Assembly: GCF_030733425.1 (NCBI RefSeq)
Contig: NZ_JASHIZ010000020.1
Location: 24,459-88,458 of the forward strand
Direction of reading: 5' to 3'
Source: Roseovarius sp. MMSF_3350
GTDB lineage: Bacteria > Pseudomonadota > Alphaproteobacteria > Rhodobacterales > Rhodobacteraceae
Length of the DNA: 64,000 nt
How positions within the stretch are numbered: the first letter of the stretch is position 1; each line of letters begins with the position of its first letter. Below are positions 16,978 to 25,675 of this stretch, piece after piece. Below the pieces are notes generated by a model. It was given only the letters and a program-made list of their open reading frames with translations. It did not search any database and was not told the DNA's origin. The position numbers and the translations under genes were made by a program.

Positions 16978-17718
16978 TTACCTCCCGTAGCCCGGAATCC
17001 GCAATCTCTTCTCCCAGTGGTGCAGCACCCAAACGAGTATGGCGACAATCCCCACGTACGAGAGCAAAAGGACGTTCATCATTTCCTGAACATTCAGATC
17101 TTCCGACCATATCTGTGCCGCGACATAAAGAAGTTCCGGAACCGCGATGGCGTAGGCAAGCGTGGTCGTCTTGACCAGGTTCACAAGATTCGTCCCAAGC
17201 GCGGGCAGCGAGATGCGCACCGCCAAGGGCAGCACGATGTCCTTGTAGATCTGCAACCTCTTGTACCCAAGTGCCTCAGCCGCCTCGACAGTAGATTTCG
17301 GAACAGCCTCGATCCCGGCCCGGAAGATCTCGACATTCAAGGCGCCGGCAAAGAGCGAAAGAGAAATGATTGCCCAGCCAAAATTGCTGACAAGTGGTTC
17401 AGGCCGACCATCGTCGCCAGTGATCTGCAGAACGGTGCCGATTGCGAAGTAGAAAAAGTAGAGTTGGACCAGCGGCGGCGTGTTGCGGAAAAAGGCCACG
17501 AAGAAACCGACCAGTACCCTCAGGGTCCGAGACGGGGCGCCTTGCGCTGCCGCACCCACGGCTCCGACGATTAGCGACAGGAAAATTGAAATGACCGAAA
17601 GTTGCACGGTCATCCACAAGCCTGCCAGGTAACGCCCGCGATTGTACTCATCGCTGACGACTGTGAGGTCAAAAAACCAGTCCGGCCTCAACCACTCTAT
17701 GATGCTTGCAGAATCCAT
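16978..17718 (-). CDS. Polar amino acid ABC transporter permease
   Basis: 246 residues, five or six membrane helices. PAAT features: AFFRNTPPLVQLYFFYF (family hallmark RNTPxLVQ), and the ATPase-contact loop VEAAEALGYKRLQIYKDIVLP. Forms the channel with the permease that follows 2 bases later. ATG 17718 follows the binding-protein stop by 71 bases. The two permeases differ in sequence, so the transporter is a heterodimer. Confidence 0.94.
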   Translation of the reverse strand: MDSASIIEWLRPDWFFDLTVVSDEYNRGRYLAGLWMTVQLSVISIFLSLIVGAVGAAAQGAPSRTLRVLVGFFVAFFRNTPPLVQLYFFYFAIGTVLQITGDDGRPEPLVSNFGWAIISLSLFAGALNVEIFRAGIEAVPKSTVEAAEALGYKRLQIYKDIVLPLAVRISLPALGTNLVNLVKTTTLAYAIAVPELLYVAAQIWSEDLNVQEMMNVLLLSYVGIVAILVWVLHHWEKRLRIPGYGR

Positions 17719-17789
17719 TGCCCGCCGTCGTCCTGAAATGGAACCGGCGGCGAAGCACTCGCCGCCGGAAGATCAAATGGCGAAAAGGG

Positions 17790-18599
17790 CTATTTAAACT
17801 TTTCGTGCATTTCCTGGAGGAACGGGCTCGGCGCGATACCGTTCGCCTCGTTCCGCTCGATCAGGAAGCCGGTCTTGTGCCAATCCGTGACGATCTCGCT
17901 CATTTTCTGGCCGTAGGGCCCATCCAGTTCTTCAAGCGGAACGGCGATGGACCAGGCCTGCGGGTCCTCGGTCTCGAAGGGCATCTCATAGTCAGCCCAT
18001 TGTTCGTCGGAAGCCAGCTGTGACTCGATCCAAGTGTTGTCATAAAGGAACGCCACGCAGTTCCCGTTTTGCAGTGCTGAGGTAACCTCGGGAATACCGG
18101 CAAACGCGACGAGGTTCGGGCCATAAAGTTGCGTCACGCGCTTGTTGTAGTAGGAGCCCTGAAGCGCACAGACGTCACGCCCGTCCAGGTCCGACCACTC
18201 TTCGAGCCCAACGGACTTCGGCGCCAGAACATTTGTGCCCCCGGCATAGTAGTTCGGCTGGATCATACCGACGACCTCGCGGCGATCTTCGTTGTCACCC
18301 ATCGTTGCAATGATCAGGTCGATGCGTCCCTGGCTGAGAAACTGCATCCTGTTCGATGCAACCACGGGGACGAGTTCCAGTTCGACCCCAAGACGCTCTG
18401 CCACGTCGCGGGCCAGGTCGATCTCCAGCCCGGCCAGTTCGCCGTCGGACGTCAGATAGCCCCATGGCTTATAGTCCTGCTTGACGCCGACGACGATCTC
18501 GCCGTCCTGCTTGATGTCTTCCAGCTGATCCGCCTGCGCCTGGCTGCAGATCAGAGCCAGCGCCGCGCCGGCCAACGTCGTGGTGATGAAACGACCCAT
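17790..18599 (-). CDS. Polar amino acid ABC transporter, periplasmic binding protein
   Basis: 269 residues. Signal peptide of about 23 residues ending SQAQA. Family 3 binding-protein core: IVVGVKQDYKPWGYLTSDGELAGLEIDLA has the ligand-pocket strand with D-Y-K-P-W-G-Y and the GLEIDLA motif; DLIIATMGDNEDRREVVG carries the residue segment that binds the ligand alpha-carboxylate (normally R near T-x-x-R). The ligand is probably an acidic or polar amino acid given the lyase downstream, but this is inference. First gene of the minus-strand operon, with the RpiR regulator divergent 159 bases away. Confidence 0.93.
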   Translation of the reverse strand: MGRFITTTLAGAALALICSQAQADQLEDIKQDGEIVVGVKQDYKPWGYLTSDGELAGLEIDLARDVAERLGVELELVPVVASNRMQFLSQGRIDLIIATMGDNEDRREVVGMIQPNYYAGGTNVLAPKSVGLEEWSDLDGRDVCALQGSYYNKRVTQLYGPNLVAFAGIPEVTSALQNGNCVAFLYDNTWIESQLASDEQWADYEMPFETEDPQAWSIAVPLEELDGPYGQKMSEIVTDWHKTGFLIERNEANGIAPSPFLQEMHEKFK

Positions 18600-18758
18600 T
18601 GGTACGTCCTCCTGTTGTAATTGAGCACGGTCTAAGCCGTGACATTAAGAGCACTGAAGGTGATTCCAAATGTTTTGTCTACCCGTCACGTGTAACAAAT
18701 GTAATATTTTTAGCAGAGAAAATCGTTTTGTATTTTTTCGCATCAGAGGAGGCCGAAC

Positions 18759-19616
18759 TTGGAAAACCCAACGGAGCTTATTCACGATCGTCTATCCGAT
18801 TTATCGAAGAAACTGACGCAAGTCGCCCGCTTCGCTCTCGATAATCCTGACAGAATGGCCTTCGATTCGATGCGCGCAATTGCGTCAGATTGCGACGTTT
18901 CTCCGGCAACCATGCAGAGGCTGGCCAAGGCACTGGGTTACGACGGCTACGCCGCACTGCGGTCTGCATATCAGGCCAGCATTTCCGCCAATACGGGGTT
19001 CGGAGCCCGCGTCGGCAGGCTTCGAAACTCTTTCGGCGGTACGTCCAGCAGCGAGCTGATCCGAGAGCTCACGCAGTCGGTGCAATGCAACCTCGCCACT
19101 GCCGCCGACCTTCTCGACGCCGAAGCCATTGACGCTTTCGCCAAATCGGTACACCGAAGCAGGTACACCTATTTGCTTGCTTCCGGATCTCTCTACTGGC
19201 TTTCCGGCCTCATGGAAGTCACCGGCAGCATGGCGCTGCCGAACTTCGTAGCACTGCACGGGGGCCTCGTGGATTTGACAGAGCGCCTGGCCGTGATCGA
19301 CGAGTCCGATAGCTTGTTGGTATTTTCAGTTTCGCCTTATTCTTTGCAGACGATCCGCGCCGTGGAATATGCCCATTCCAAGGGCGCACAGATTTTCACG
19401 GTGACCGACCGGCCCAGTTCGCCGCTCGTGCCTTACGCGGACACAGTCTTCTACGCACCTACAACCAGCCCCCATTATTACCCTTCTCTGGTTTCCGTTC
19501 TTTTCATGATTGAAACGCTGCTGGCGACAGCAGCGTCAGTCGGCGATGAACGTTCAGATGGCCGGCTCAGGGAAATCGAGAAAATCCGCGGCAATAGCGG
19601 CCTCTACCTCGATTAA
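18759..19616 (+). CDS. RpiR-family transcriptional regulator
   Basis: 285 residues. N-terminal HTH of the RpiR type (about 20-75: FDSMRAIASDCDVSPATMQRLAKALGYDGYAALR) and a C-terminal SIS domain (about 125-260: YLLASGSLYW..., LLVFSVSPYSLQTI, GAQIFTVTDRP), which normally senses a phosphosugar; many alphaproteobacterial members sit beside amino acid catabolic operons instead. TTG 18759 is taken as start because AGAGGAGG lies about 8 bases upstream and no ATG fits. Divergent from the binding-protein gene, so likely controls the import/lyase operon from the 159-base spacer. The spacer is AT-rich, with a CACGG/CCGTG inverted repeat at 18626-18641, but no confident operator. Confidence 0.9.
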   Translation: MENPTELIHDRLSDLSKKLTQVARFALDNPDRMAFDSMRAIASDCDVSPATMQRLAKALGYDGYAALRSAYQASISANTGFGARVGRLRNSFGGTSSSELIRELTQSVQCNLATAADLLDAEAIDAFAKSVHRSRYTYLLASGSLYWLSGLMEVTGSMALPNFVALHGGLVDLTERLAVIDESDSLLVFSVSPYSLQTIRAVEYAHSKGAQIFTVTDRPSSPLVPYADTVFYAPTTSPHYYPSLVSVLFMIETLLATAASVGDERSDGRLREIEKIRGNSGLYLD

Positions 19617-19712
19617 GAAGGGTTCCCATCCTGCCGGGCAGGTGACCTTATCACCACATCTAAAGCGATATGGAGTTCTTGGCCGGTTGAGCCTTATTTG
19701 TCTCTGCGCAAA

Positions 19713-20591
19713 TCAAAGCGTACTGAAGGATGTCGCAATATTCCACACCGCGGTTACGGCCGGCGACCTAGGCACACCGGTTTTCTTCACCAAATAAACT
19801 TCGCGTTCTGAGGGCGGTTGCAAGGGCAGCGCGCGCACGCCGTCGATCTGCCTCGGCAGCGCGAGCGCAGCGACGACAGCCAATCCCTGACCGCACCGGA
19901 CCAGCTCGAGAATCGAATGAGTCTGTTGAATGCGATGCTGGATCTCGGGTTGCAGACCGGACGCTTGGAACCAGCTAAGGATCGTGGGCGCGCTACCGGC
20001 CAGCGTCATGATGAACGGCGCGGCAGCGAGTTCGGCAGCGCTCATCGAGGGCGGCGTGTCCGAATTCTCGGGCACAAGGGCCACCAACTCGTCGGTAGCG
20101 AGCGCGATGGCGTCGAACTCGTCCACCGGGTTGGAAAGAATTGCAAGGTCGGTCAGGCCGCGTGCAACCTCCTCCCGAGTGGTGTCGTCTGAGGCTTCTT
20201 GGATACTGATGGTGATGCCGGGATGGGCGCGGGCGACCCGGTTCAACAAGTCCGGCAGGATGCGAGTCGAGGCGGTGGGCCCGAAGGAGCCTATGCGCAG
20301 ATAGCCGGTGCGGTTCTGCCTCAGCGCCAGCAGTTGTTCGTTCAGCATATCCAGCGAATGGTCGATCTCGGTTGCCCGAGCGACGACGAGTTGGCCCGCC
20401 TCTGTCAGGGTAAGGGGACGCGCCTCTCGCTGTAAAAGCGTGAGGCCAATGGTCTTTTCGTAATTGGCAATAGCACGGCTGACCGCCGACTGCGTGAGGC
20501 CAAGCGCCTGCGCCGTGCGCGAGACGTTGCCGGTTACGGCCAGACTTTTCAGCGCCCGTAGGACGGTTAGAGAGGGGGCAGAACTCATCAT
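19713..20591 (-). CDS. LysR-family transcriptional regulator
   Basis: 292 residues. Winged HTH at the N-terminus (about 8-66: VLRALKSLAVTGNVSRTAQALGLTQSAVSRAIANYE) and a LysR substrate domain (about 93-290), with GYLRIGSFG opening the first strand and CGQGLAVV near the end. ATG at 20591 (a second ATG follows directly). It is divergent from the TauD/TfdA dioxygenase, its probable target; a palindrome with T-N11-A spacing overlaps its own start (see 20590). No regulator-ligand inference is possible. Confidence 0.93.
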   Translation of the reverse strand: MMSSAPSLTVLRALKSLAVTGNVSRTAQALGLTQSAVSRAIANYEKTIGLTLLQREARPLTLTEAGQLVVARATEIDHSLDMLNEQLLALRQNRTGYLRIGSFGPTASTRILPDLLNRVARAHPGITISIQEASDDTTREEVARGLTDLAILSNPVDEFDAIALATDELVALVPENSDTPPSMSAAELAAAPFIMTLAGSAPTILSWFQASGLQPEIQHRIQQTHSILELVRCGQGLAVVAALALPRQIDGVRALPLQPPSEREVYLVKKTGVPRSPAVTAVWNIATSFSTL

Positions 20592-20604
20592 GATTTCAAA
20601 TCAT
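20590..20604. promoter_or_regulatory. Candidate LysR operator (T-N11-A palindrome)
   Basis: ATGATTTCAAATCAT is a perfect palindrome around a central C. The inner TGATTTCAAATCA fits the T-N11-A rule for LysR-type boxes. It overlaps the LysR start codon and lies about 70 bases upstream of the dioxygenase start, so binding could repress the regulator and activate the dioxygenase. Confidence 0.5.
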
Positions 20605-20668
20605 TATTATGTGCATGTAAATTAGTCTAGAGAATGATGCAGCGAATAGAAGAACAGAGGAGGCCACC

Positions 20669-21736
20669 ATGACAGTGCCCGTAATCGACCTGCAGGAGCT
20701 ACCCGAGAAATTGAAGGGCCCGTCGGCCTGGATTGGTCGTGAAATGGCTCAGAGCCCAGAAAAATGGCTGTATCGGCTGAGCCACGAGGATATCGTCGAC
20801 TTGGAGCAGGCGGCTGAGGCCTTTCTGGACACCGGCAAAGACGTGGGCGAGATCAGCAAAGAAGCGTTTCCGCTTGGTCAGTTTGCCGAACACCTGAAGG
20901 AACTGCGCAAAACGATGCTGGACGGTGTCGGCGTCGAAGTGTTGCGAGGCCTGCCGGTCGAGGGCTACAGCCAGGAATTCGCTGCCGCGGTCTTCTGCGG
21001 GATCGGCGCGCATGTCGGAAGCGCCCGGTCGCAGAACGCTCAGGGCCATATCCTGGGTCATGTTCGCGATATCGGCGCGGACCCCAACGATCCCAACAGT
21101 CGGATCTACCAGACCTCGGACCGGCAGACCTTTCACACCGACAGCGCAGATGTGGTGGGCCTATTGTGCCTGAAGAAGGCCAAGGAAGGCGGACGGTCCC
21201 TGCTGGTGAGCGCCGAGACCATCTATAACCGGATGCGGGCCGAGCGGCCGGACCTGCTGGAAAAGCTGTTCGATCCCATTGCCACCGACCGGCGCGGCGA
21301 GGTACCCGAGGGCGAGAAGCCCTTCATGGAAATCCCGGTGCTGAACTGGAAGGACGGCTACCTGACCGTGTTCTACCAGCGGCAATATATCGACAGTGCG
21401 CAGCGGTTTGACGACGCGATGCGGCTGACGCCAAAGCACGTCGAGGCGCTGGACATGTTCGACGCGCTGGCCGACGATCCAGAGCTGAATTTCTCGATGG
21501 ACCTGGAGCCGGGCGACATGCAGTTCGTCTACAACCATTCACAGTTGCACGACCGGACAGGCTTCCTCGACTGGCCCGAAAAGTCCGAGCGGCGGCATCT
21601 GTTGCGCCTTTGGCTGTCGCTGGAGGGCGATCGCCCTCTGCCCGCCTGTTTTAAGCAGCGCTACGGCTCGATCGAGATCGGCAATCGCGGCGGCATCGTC
21701 ACAAAGGAAACCAAGCTGCACGCGCCGCTGGACTGA
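20669..21736 (+). CDS. TauD/TfdA-family Fe(II)/2-oxoglutarate dioxygenase
   Basis: 355 residues. Non-haem iron dioxygenase that couples 2-oxoglutarate decarboxylation to hydroxylation of a small substrate. Iron ligands: His156 and Asp158 in FHTDSAD, and distal His294 in SQLHDRTGF; the 2-oxoglutarate-binding Arg is in ERRHLLRLWLS (about 309-316). About 70 residues of helical leader precede the double-stranded beta-helix. ATG 20669 follows AGAGGAGG. Controlled most likely by the divergent LysR gene. TauD (taurine), TfdA (2,4-D) and many carboxylate or amine hydroxylases share this fold; the substrate is not evident. It could feed the enoyl-CoA hydratase and TctABC transporter next door. Confidence 0.9.
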   Translation: MTVPVIDLQELPEKLKGPSAWIGREMAQSPEKWLYRLSHEDIVDLEQAAEAFLDTGKDVGEISKEAFPLGQFAEHLKELRKTMLDGVGVEVLRGLPVEGYSQEFAAAVFCGIGAHVGSARSQNAQGHILGHVRDIGADPNDPNSRIYQTSDRQTFHTDSADVVGLLCLKKAKEGGRSLLVSAETIYNRMRAERPDLLEKLFDPIATDRRGEVPEGEKPFMEIPVLNWKDGYLTVFYQRQYIDSAQRFDDAMRLTPKHVEALDMFDALADDPELNFSMDLEPGDMQFVYNHSQLHDRTGFLDWPEKSERRHLLRLWLSLEGDRPLPACFKQRYGSIEIGNRGGIVTKETKLHAPLD

Positions 21737-21760
21737 CGGAGCACGCCGGGGGCGCTCCGT
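21736..21760. terminator. Hairpin between convergent genes
   Basis: ACGGAGC (21736-21742) and GCTCCGT (21754-21760) form a perfect 7-pair GC-rich stem with an 11-base loop, exactly between the dioxygenase stop and the hydratase stop. No T-tract on either side, so it may be a weak bidirectional terminator. Confidence 0.45.
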
Positions 21761-21761
21761 G

Positions 21762-22505
21762 TCAGCGGCCCCGGAATTCGGCCTTGCGCTTTTCGCGAAA
21801 GGCCGCGAGGCCCTCGCGCTTGTCTTCGGAAGTCTCCACTCGGTCGAGATCCCGAATGGCGCGGCCCATGGTTTCGGCCGGCGCCGGCGTCAGCATCTCG
21901 GCCACCACCGCCTGTTTCAGGGTTCGCAAAACCAGCGGGGCCATCTCGGCCATTTCCTCCGCCATGGCGAGTGCCGCTTCAAGATGTTGACCCGGCTTCG
22001 TCACTTCGTTGACGAGGCCCATCTGAAACGCCCTGTCTGCGCTGACGGCACGGCCCAGCAGCATGATTTCCATGGCCATCTTGTGCGGCAGGCGGGCGGC
22101 CAGCGTGGCGATGAAGCCGCCGGTGACGCCCACCTTTCCCTCCGGATACACGAATTTCGCGCGGGTGGACGCGACGCAGAGATCCGACAGCGCTGCCATC
22201 ACAATCCCGCCGCCGATGCAAAGCCCGTCAACGGCGCAGATCACTGGCTTCATGGTGGTGATGCCCATTCCGGGCAAACAGCGCCAAAGCTCGGGGAAAT
22301 CGGCAAGGTCGGCACCGGCGGTAAAAGTCTTCTCGCCCGCCCCGGTCAGGATCGCGACGCGCTGGTCGTCATCGGCGTCAAAGGCGGCGAAACCGTCCTG
22401 CAGCGCCTGCGCCAGTATGGTGTCGATGGCATTCATCTTGTCGGGACGGTTGAGCGTGAAGATCGTCACCCGCCCCCGTTTGTCGATCCGCAGGCTGTCC
22501 GTCAT
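21762..22505 (-). CDS. Enoyl-CoA hydratase/isomerase family protein
   Basis: 247 residues, crotonase fold. The oxyanion-hole parts are FTAGADLADF (about 60-69) and CIGGGIVMAA (about 94-103). The hydratase glutamates are not both obvious: EGKVGVTGG has Glu near 121, so the protein could be a hydratase, isomerase or other crotonase. ATG 22505 overlaps the TctA stop by 4 bases, so it is the last gene of the TctCBA operon and is presumably needed for what that transporter imports. A second, distinct hydratase is encoded at 26604. Confidence 0.88.
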   Translation of the reverse strand: MTDSLRIDKRGRVTIFTLNRPDKMNAIDTILAQALQDGFAAFDADDDQRVAILTGAGEKTFTAGADLADFPELWRCLPGMGITTMKPVICAVDGLCIGGGIVMAALSDLCVASTRAKFVYPEGKVGVTGGFIATLAARLPHKMAMEIMLLGRAVSADRAFQMGLVNEVTKPGQHLEAALAMAEEMAEMAPLVLRTLKQAVVAEMLTPAPAETMGRAIRDLDRVETSEDKREGLAAFREKRKAEFRGR

Positions 22506-24025
22506 CGCCGTTCTTCTTTCGCGGCCTCCGGGTCAGGCAGTGCCGCCTCGGGTGCGTTGCCGGCCATGTGCCGCCGGATCATCAGCCCCACCGACAGGAA
22601 CGTCAGCGCCCAGAAGATCCAGGTGATCCAGCTTCGCACGAAGATCGTCATGCTGCCTTGGGACATCAGCAACGACTGGCGAAAACTGTCCTCCAGCATC
22701 GGCCCCAGAATGAAGGCGATCAGGAAGGGCGCCGAAGGCACGTGCATCCGCATCATCAGGAAGCCGAGAAAACCGAAGGCGACCATGACGTAAAGGTCGA
22801 AATAGGAGTTGTTCACAGCATAAGCGCCAAACACGCAGAGGATCATTACCACAGGGTAGAGGAACGTCGCAGGGATCGAGGCGATATGCTTGAAAAAGTG
22901 AATCGCGGTCTTGCCTATGATCAGCAGAAACAGCGAACTGATCGAGATACCGATGAAGAGCGCATAGATCAGGTCGATATTCTGCTCGAAAAGCAGTGGC
23001 CCGGGCCGCAGTCCGTGGACCATGAATGCGCCCAGAATGACGGCGGTGATGACGTCACCGGGGATACCGAGCGCCAGCAGCGGGATCATAGTGGAGCCTG
23101 CCACGCCATTGTTGCCTGCTTCGGCGGCGGCGACGCCCTCGAGTTCTCCCTTGCCGAAATTTTTGCGGTTGGGCGAGCGGCGCATGGCCTCGGAATAGGA
23201 CACGAAGGCCGAGGGCGCGCCGCCGATACCAGGTATGGCGCCAAGGATGACGCCGATGATGCTGCCTCGAAAGATCGAGCGGAAGCAGGATTTGAAGTCG
23301 GCCCATGTCGCACGAGAGCCAGCCGGGTCGGAGGCCATCTTGCCGGTTTCATTCCGGCGGGCATAGCCGTTTAGAATCTCGGGGATGGCAAAGAGACCGA
23401 TCAGCAACGGAATGAAGGCCAGCCCGCCCAGCAGGTCGGAATTGCCGAAGGTAAACCGGTCCGTTCCGTAGATAAGGTCGAGCCCCACGGTGGCCAGAAG
23501 GAGCCCCGCCCCGGCAGAAATGAAGCCGCGTAACAGGCTGTCCCCCGACACGGACGCGATAATGGTCAACGAGAAGAAGATCAGCGTGAAGTTCTCGGGC
23601 GGGCCAAAGCTGGTCACGAGCGCGGCCAGCCACCCCACCAGCAGGATCAGCGACAGGTTCGACACCAGGTCGGCGAAGCACGAGGCGTAAAGCGCCATGT
23701 CAAGCGCCCTGCCTGCTTGCCCCTTTTGCGCCAGCGGATAGCCGTCGAGCACGGAGCATGAAGCTGCGGGCGTGCCGGGCGCGCGCACCAGGATCGCTGG
23801 GATCGAGCCGCCGTAGACGCCGCCCTTGTAGACCCCCAGAAGCAACAGGATGCCGGTGACAGGCGGCATCGTGAAGGTGAAGGGCAGCGTAAGCGCGACC
23901 GCCATGGTCGAAGTCATGCCCGGGATCGCGCCCACGATCACCCCGATTGCGATGCCGCCGGCAAGCGCAATCACGTTGTAGATGTTCAGAAAAAGGACCA
24001 GAGCGTCCGACAGGTTCTCGATCAT
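22502..24025 (-). CDS. Tripartite tricarboxylate transporter, large permease TctA
   Basis: 507 residues, about 11-12 membrane helices. TctA-family hallmarks are GAIPGMTSTMAVALTLPFTF near the N-terminus, GIPGDVITAVILGAF in the middle (about 310-325) and a GPLLF loop. Large subunit of the secondary transporter that moves a carboxylate across the inner membrane with the help of TctB and the periplasmic TctC. Start ATG 24025; TctB ends 12 bases upstream. Confidence 0.95.
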   Translation of the reverse strand: MIENLSDALVLFLNIYNVIALAGGIAIGVIVGAIPGMTSTMAVALTLPFTFTMPPVTGILLLLGVYKGGVYGGSIPAILVRAPGTPAASCSVLDGYPLAQKGQAGRALDMALYASCFADLVSNLSLILLVGWLAALVTSFGPPENFTLIFFSLTIIASVSGDSLLRGFISAGAGLLLATVGLDLIYGTDRFTFGNSDLLGGLAFIPLLIGLFAIPEILNGYARRNETGKMASDPAGSRATWADFKSCFRSIFRGSIIGVILGAIPGIGGAPSAFVSYSEAMRRSPNRKNFGKGELEGVAAAEAGNNGVAGSTMIPLLALGIPGDVITAVILGAFMVHGLRPGPLLFEQNIDLIYALFIGISISSLFLLIIGKTAIHFFKHIASIPATFLYPVVMILCVFGAYAVNNSYFDLYVMVAFGFLGFLMMRMHVPSAPFLIAFILGPMLEDSFRQSLLMSQGSMTIFVRSWITWIFWALTFLSVGLMIRRHMAGNAPEAALPDPEAAKEERR

Positions 24026-24037
24026 GACGTCAGCACC

Positions 24038-24541
24038 TCAAAACACGCTGTTCAGCGGCCCGAGGGGCACTGGAACCTTGGCCACGAACCGGAAGAACGT
24101 GTAGAGCGCCGCGACGAAAATCACCGAGACGACGATGGCCTTGGGCCACTGGCGCGGTTCATGCAGGATGATCATCGCAAGCAATAGCGCGATGCCGGGC
24201 AGCACCACGCCCAGCGGTTTCAGTAACGCGCAGAACGCGATCATCAGCCCTCCGGCGAGCATCACGCGCAGGTCGCTCTCGCCGAAAGGAGGCTCCTCGG
24301 CGTCGCTGCGCAACGGCTGGTTGTCCTGCACTTTGTCATAGAAGGCGCGAACCGCCAGAAGCGCGCCGAACCCAGCGACGCTCACTAGAATGATGCGCGG
24401 CCAGAAGGTGGGCGACAAGGCCAAATTGGGCACTACCTTTGGCGACTTGACGGCCCAGGGCAGGATACCCAAAAGAATGATCAACGCCAGCGCGCAGGCA
24501 AAGAGCCCGAGCAGGAAGTCGCGCTTGTGAGCGGTCTTCAC
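24038..24541 (-). CDS. Tripartite tricarboxylate transporter, small permease TctB
   Basis: 167 residues with four predicted membrane helices (about 10-30, 44-64, 90-125 paired, 140-160). Typical of TctB in size and poorly conserved in sequence. The frame opens at 24616, but GTG 24541 (MKTAHKRDFLLG) is chosen because GGAGGA lies 6 bases upstream; the 25 codons before it have no ribosome site. Located between TctC and TctA as usual. Confidence 0.88.
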   Translation of the reverse strand: MKTAHKRDFLLGLFACALALIILLGILPWAVKSPKVVPNLALSPTFWPRIILVSVAGFGALLAVRAFYDKVQDNQPLRSDAEEPPFGESDLRVMLAGGLMIAFCALLKPLGVVLPGIALLLAMIILHEPRQWPKAIVVSVIFVAALYTFFRFVAKVPVPLGPLNSVF

Positions 24542-24620
24542 GGGAAGAATCCTCCGGATGGGGCGGGTGTGGATATTGCCGGGCGGGCGCCCGATGGCCC
24601 CGCCCGGATCGGTCAATAGA

Positions 24621-25604
24621 TCAGTCGATCTGCAGGCCCAGCTTGTCGACGAGGCTGCTGAACGTGTTGTACTGGTTCTCGACGAACGCCACCGTATCCT
24701 CGGGCGAAAGCATCTTCGGGATCGACCCCAGCGAGATGGTCTGGTTCACCCAGCGTTCATCCTCGCCAATCTTCGGCAGCGCCTCGGTCCAGGCTTCGAC
24801 GGCCGCTTCGTCCATGTTCGGCGGCCCGACGAGACCCGACCAACCCACAAGGGCTTCCATCCCCGGAATGCCCAGCTCGGACGCGGTCTGAACATCGGGC
24901 ATCGAGTCCAGCCGTTCCTGCGTGGTCACGAGCAACGGACGAAGTTGGCCGCCCTCGATCTGGCTGATGATGGCCGAGACGTTGGAACAGACGAAATCTA
25001 CCTGACCGGTGGCCGCGGCAGCCGCGGCTGCACCGCCGCCCTGGAACGGGATATGCGTGGCATCGGTGCCGGGATTCTCAAAGCCCAACTCGTCCAGCAG
25101 CATGATGCCGCCCAAGTGGTGCAGCGTGCCCACGCCCGCCGAGCTGTAGGTGATGGCGCCAGGGCTTTCCTCGATCGCCGCCTTCAGGTCATCGAGGGTC
25201 TCGTAGGGTTTCGAAGTCGCCGTGGCGCAGGCCGCCGGGTTGACCTCGAGCAGGCTGAGATAGGTAAAATCGTCCCAGTTGTAGGGCATCGACGTCTTCA
25301 GCGCCGGCGAGATGCTGTGCGAGCCGATACGCGCCAACAGCAGATTGTATCCGTCGGGGTCGGAATTCTTGACATAGGCCGAGCCGGTAGCTCCGCCTGC
25401 GCCCGCACGGTTCGTAACTAGCACAGGCTGTCCCACATAGTCGGGTGCCACGTTGGCGAGGTTACGCGCCGCGAGATCCGATGCGCCGCCCGGCCCGTAA
25501 GGTGCGGTCAGTTGCACGGGCTGCGACGGGTAGTCTTGCGCCACCGCTGGCAATGCGGCCACGGTCGCTATGGCCACCCCGGCAAGAAGTCTGGTCTTGG
25601 TCAT
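24621..25604 (-). CDS. Tripartite tricarboxylate transporter, binding protein TctC (Bug family)
   Basis: 327 residues. Signal peptide of about 20 residues (MTKTRLLAGVAIATVAALPAV ending near AQ) and a Bug-family core: YPSQPVQLTAPYGPGGASDLAAR is the ligand-pocket segment, and a second lobe with FQGGGAAAAA. Captures a carboxylate or related small anion in the periplasm. ATG 25604 follows GGGAGGA; the upstream 98 codons of the frame are not part of the gene. First gene of a TctC-TctB-TctA-hydratase operon, with the GntR gene upstream on the same strand. Confidence 0.94.
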   Translation of the reverse strand: MTKTRLLAGVAIATVAALPAVAQDYPSQPVQLTAPYGPGGASDLAARNLANVAPDYVGQPVLVTNRAGAGGATGSAYVKNSDPDGYNLLLARIGSHSISPALKTSMPYNWDDFTYLSLLEVNPAACATATSKPYETLDDLKAAIEESPGAITYSSAGVGTLHHLGGIMLLDELGFENPGTDATHIPFQGGGAAAAAAATGQVDFVCSNVSAIISQIEGGQLRPLLVTTQERLDSMPDVQTASELGIPGMEALVGWSGLVGPPNMDEAAVEAWTEALPKIGEDERWVNQTISLGSIPKMLSPEDTVAFVENQYNTFSSLVDKLGLQID

Positions 25605-25675
25605 GTGTATCCTCCCAATACATTTGTCGTGGGCGTTTTCGCCCGTTCGTCGACACCCGCCAGAGGCGCGTGCCG

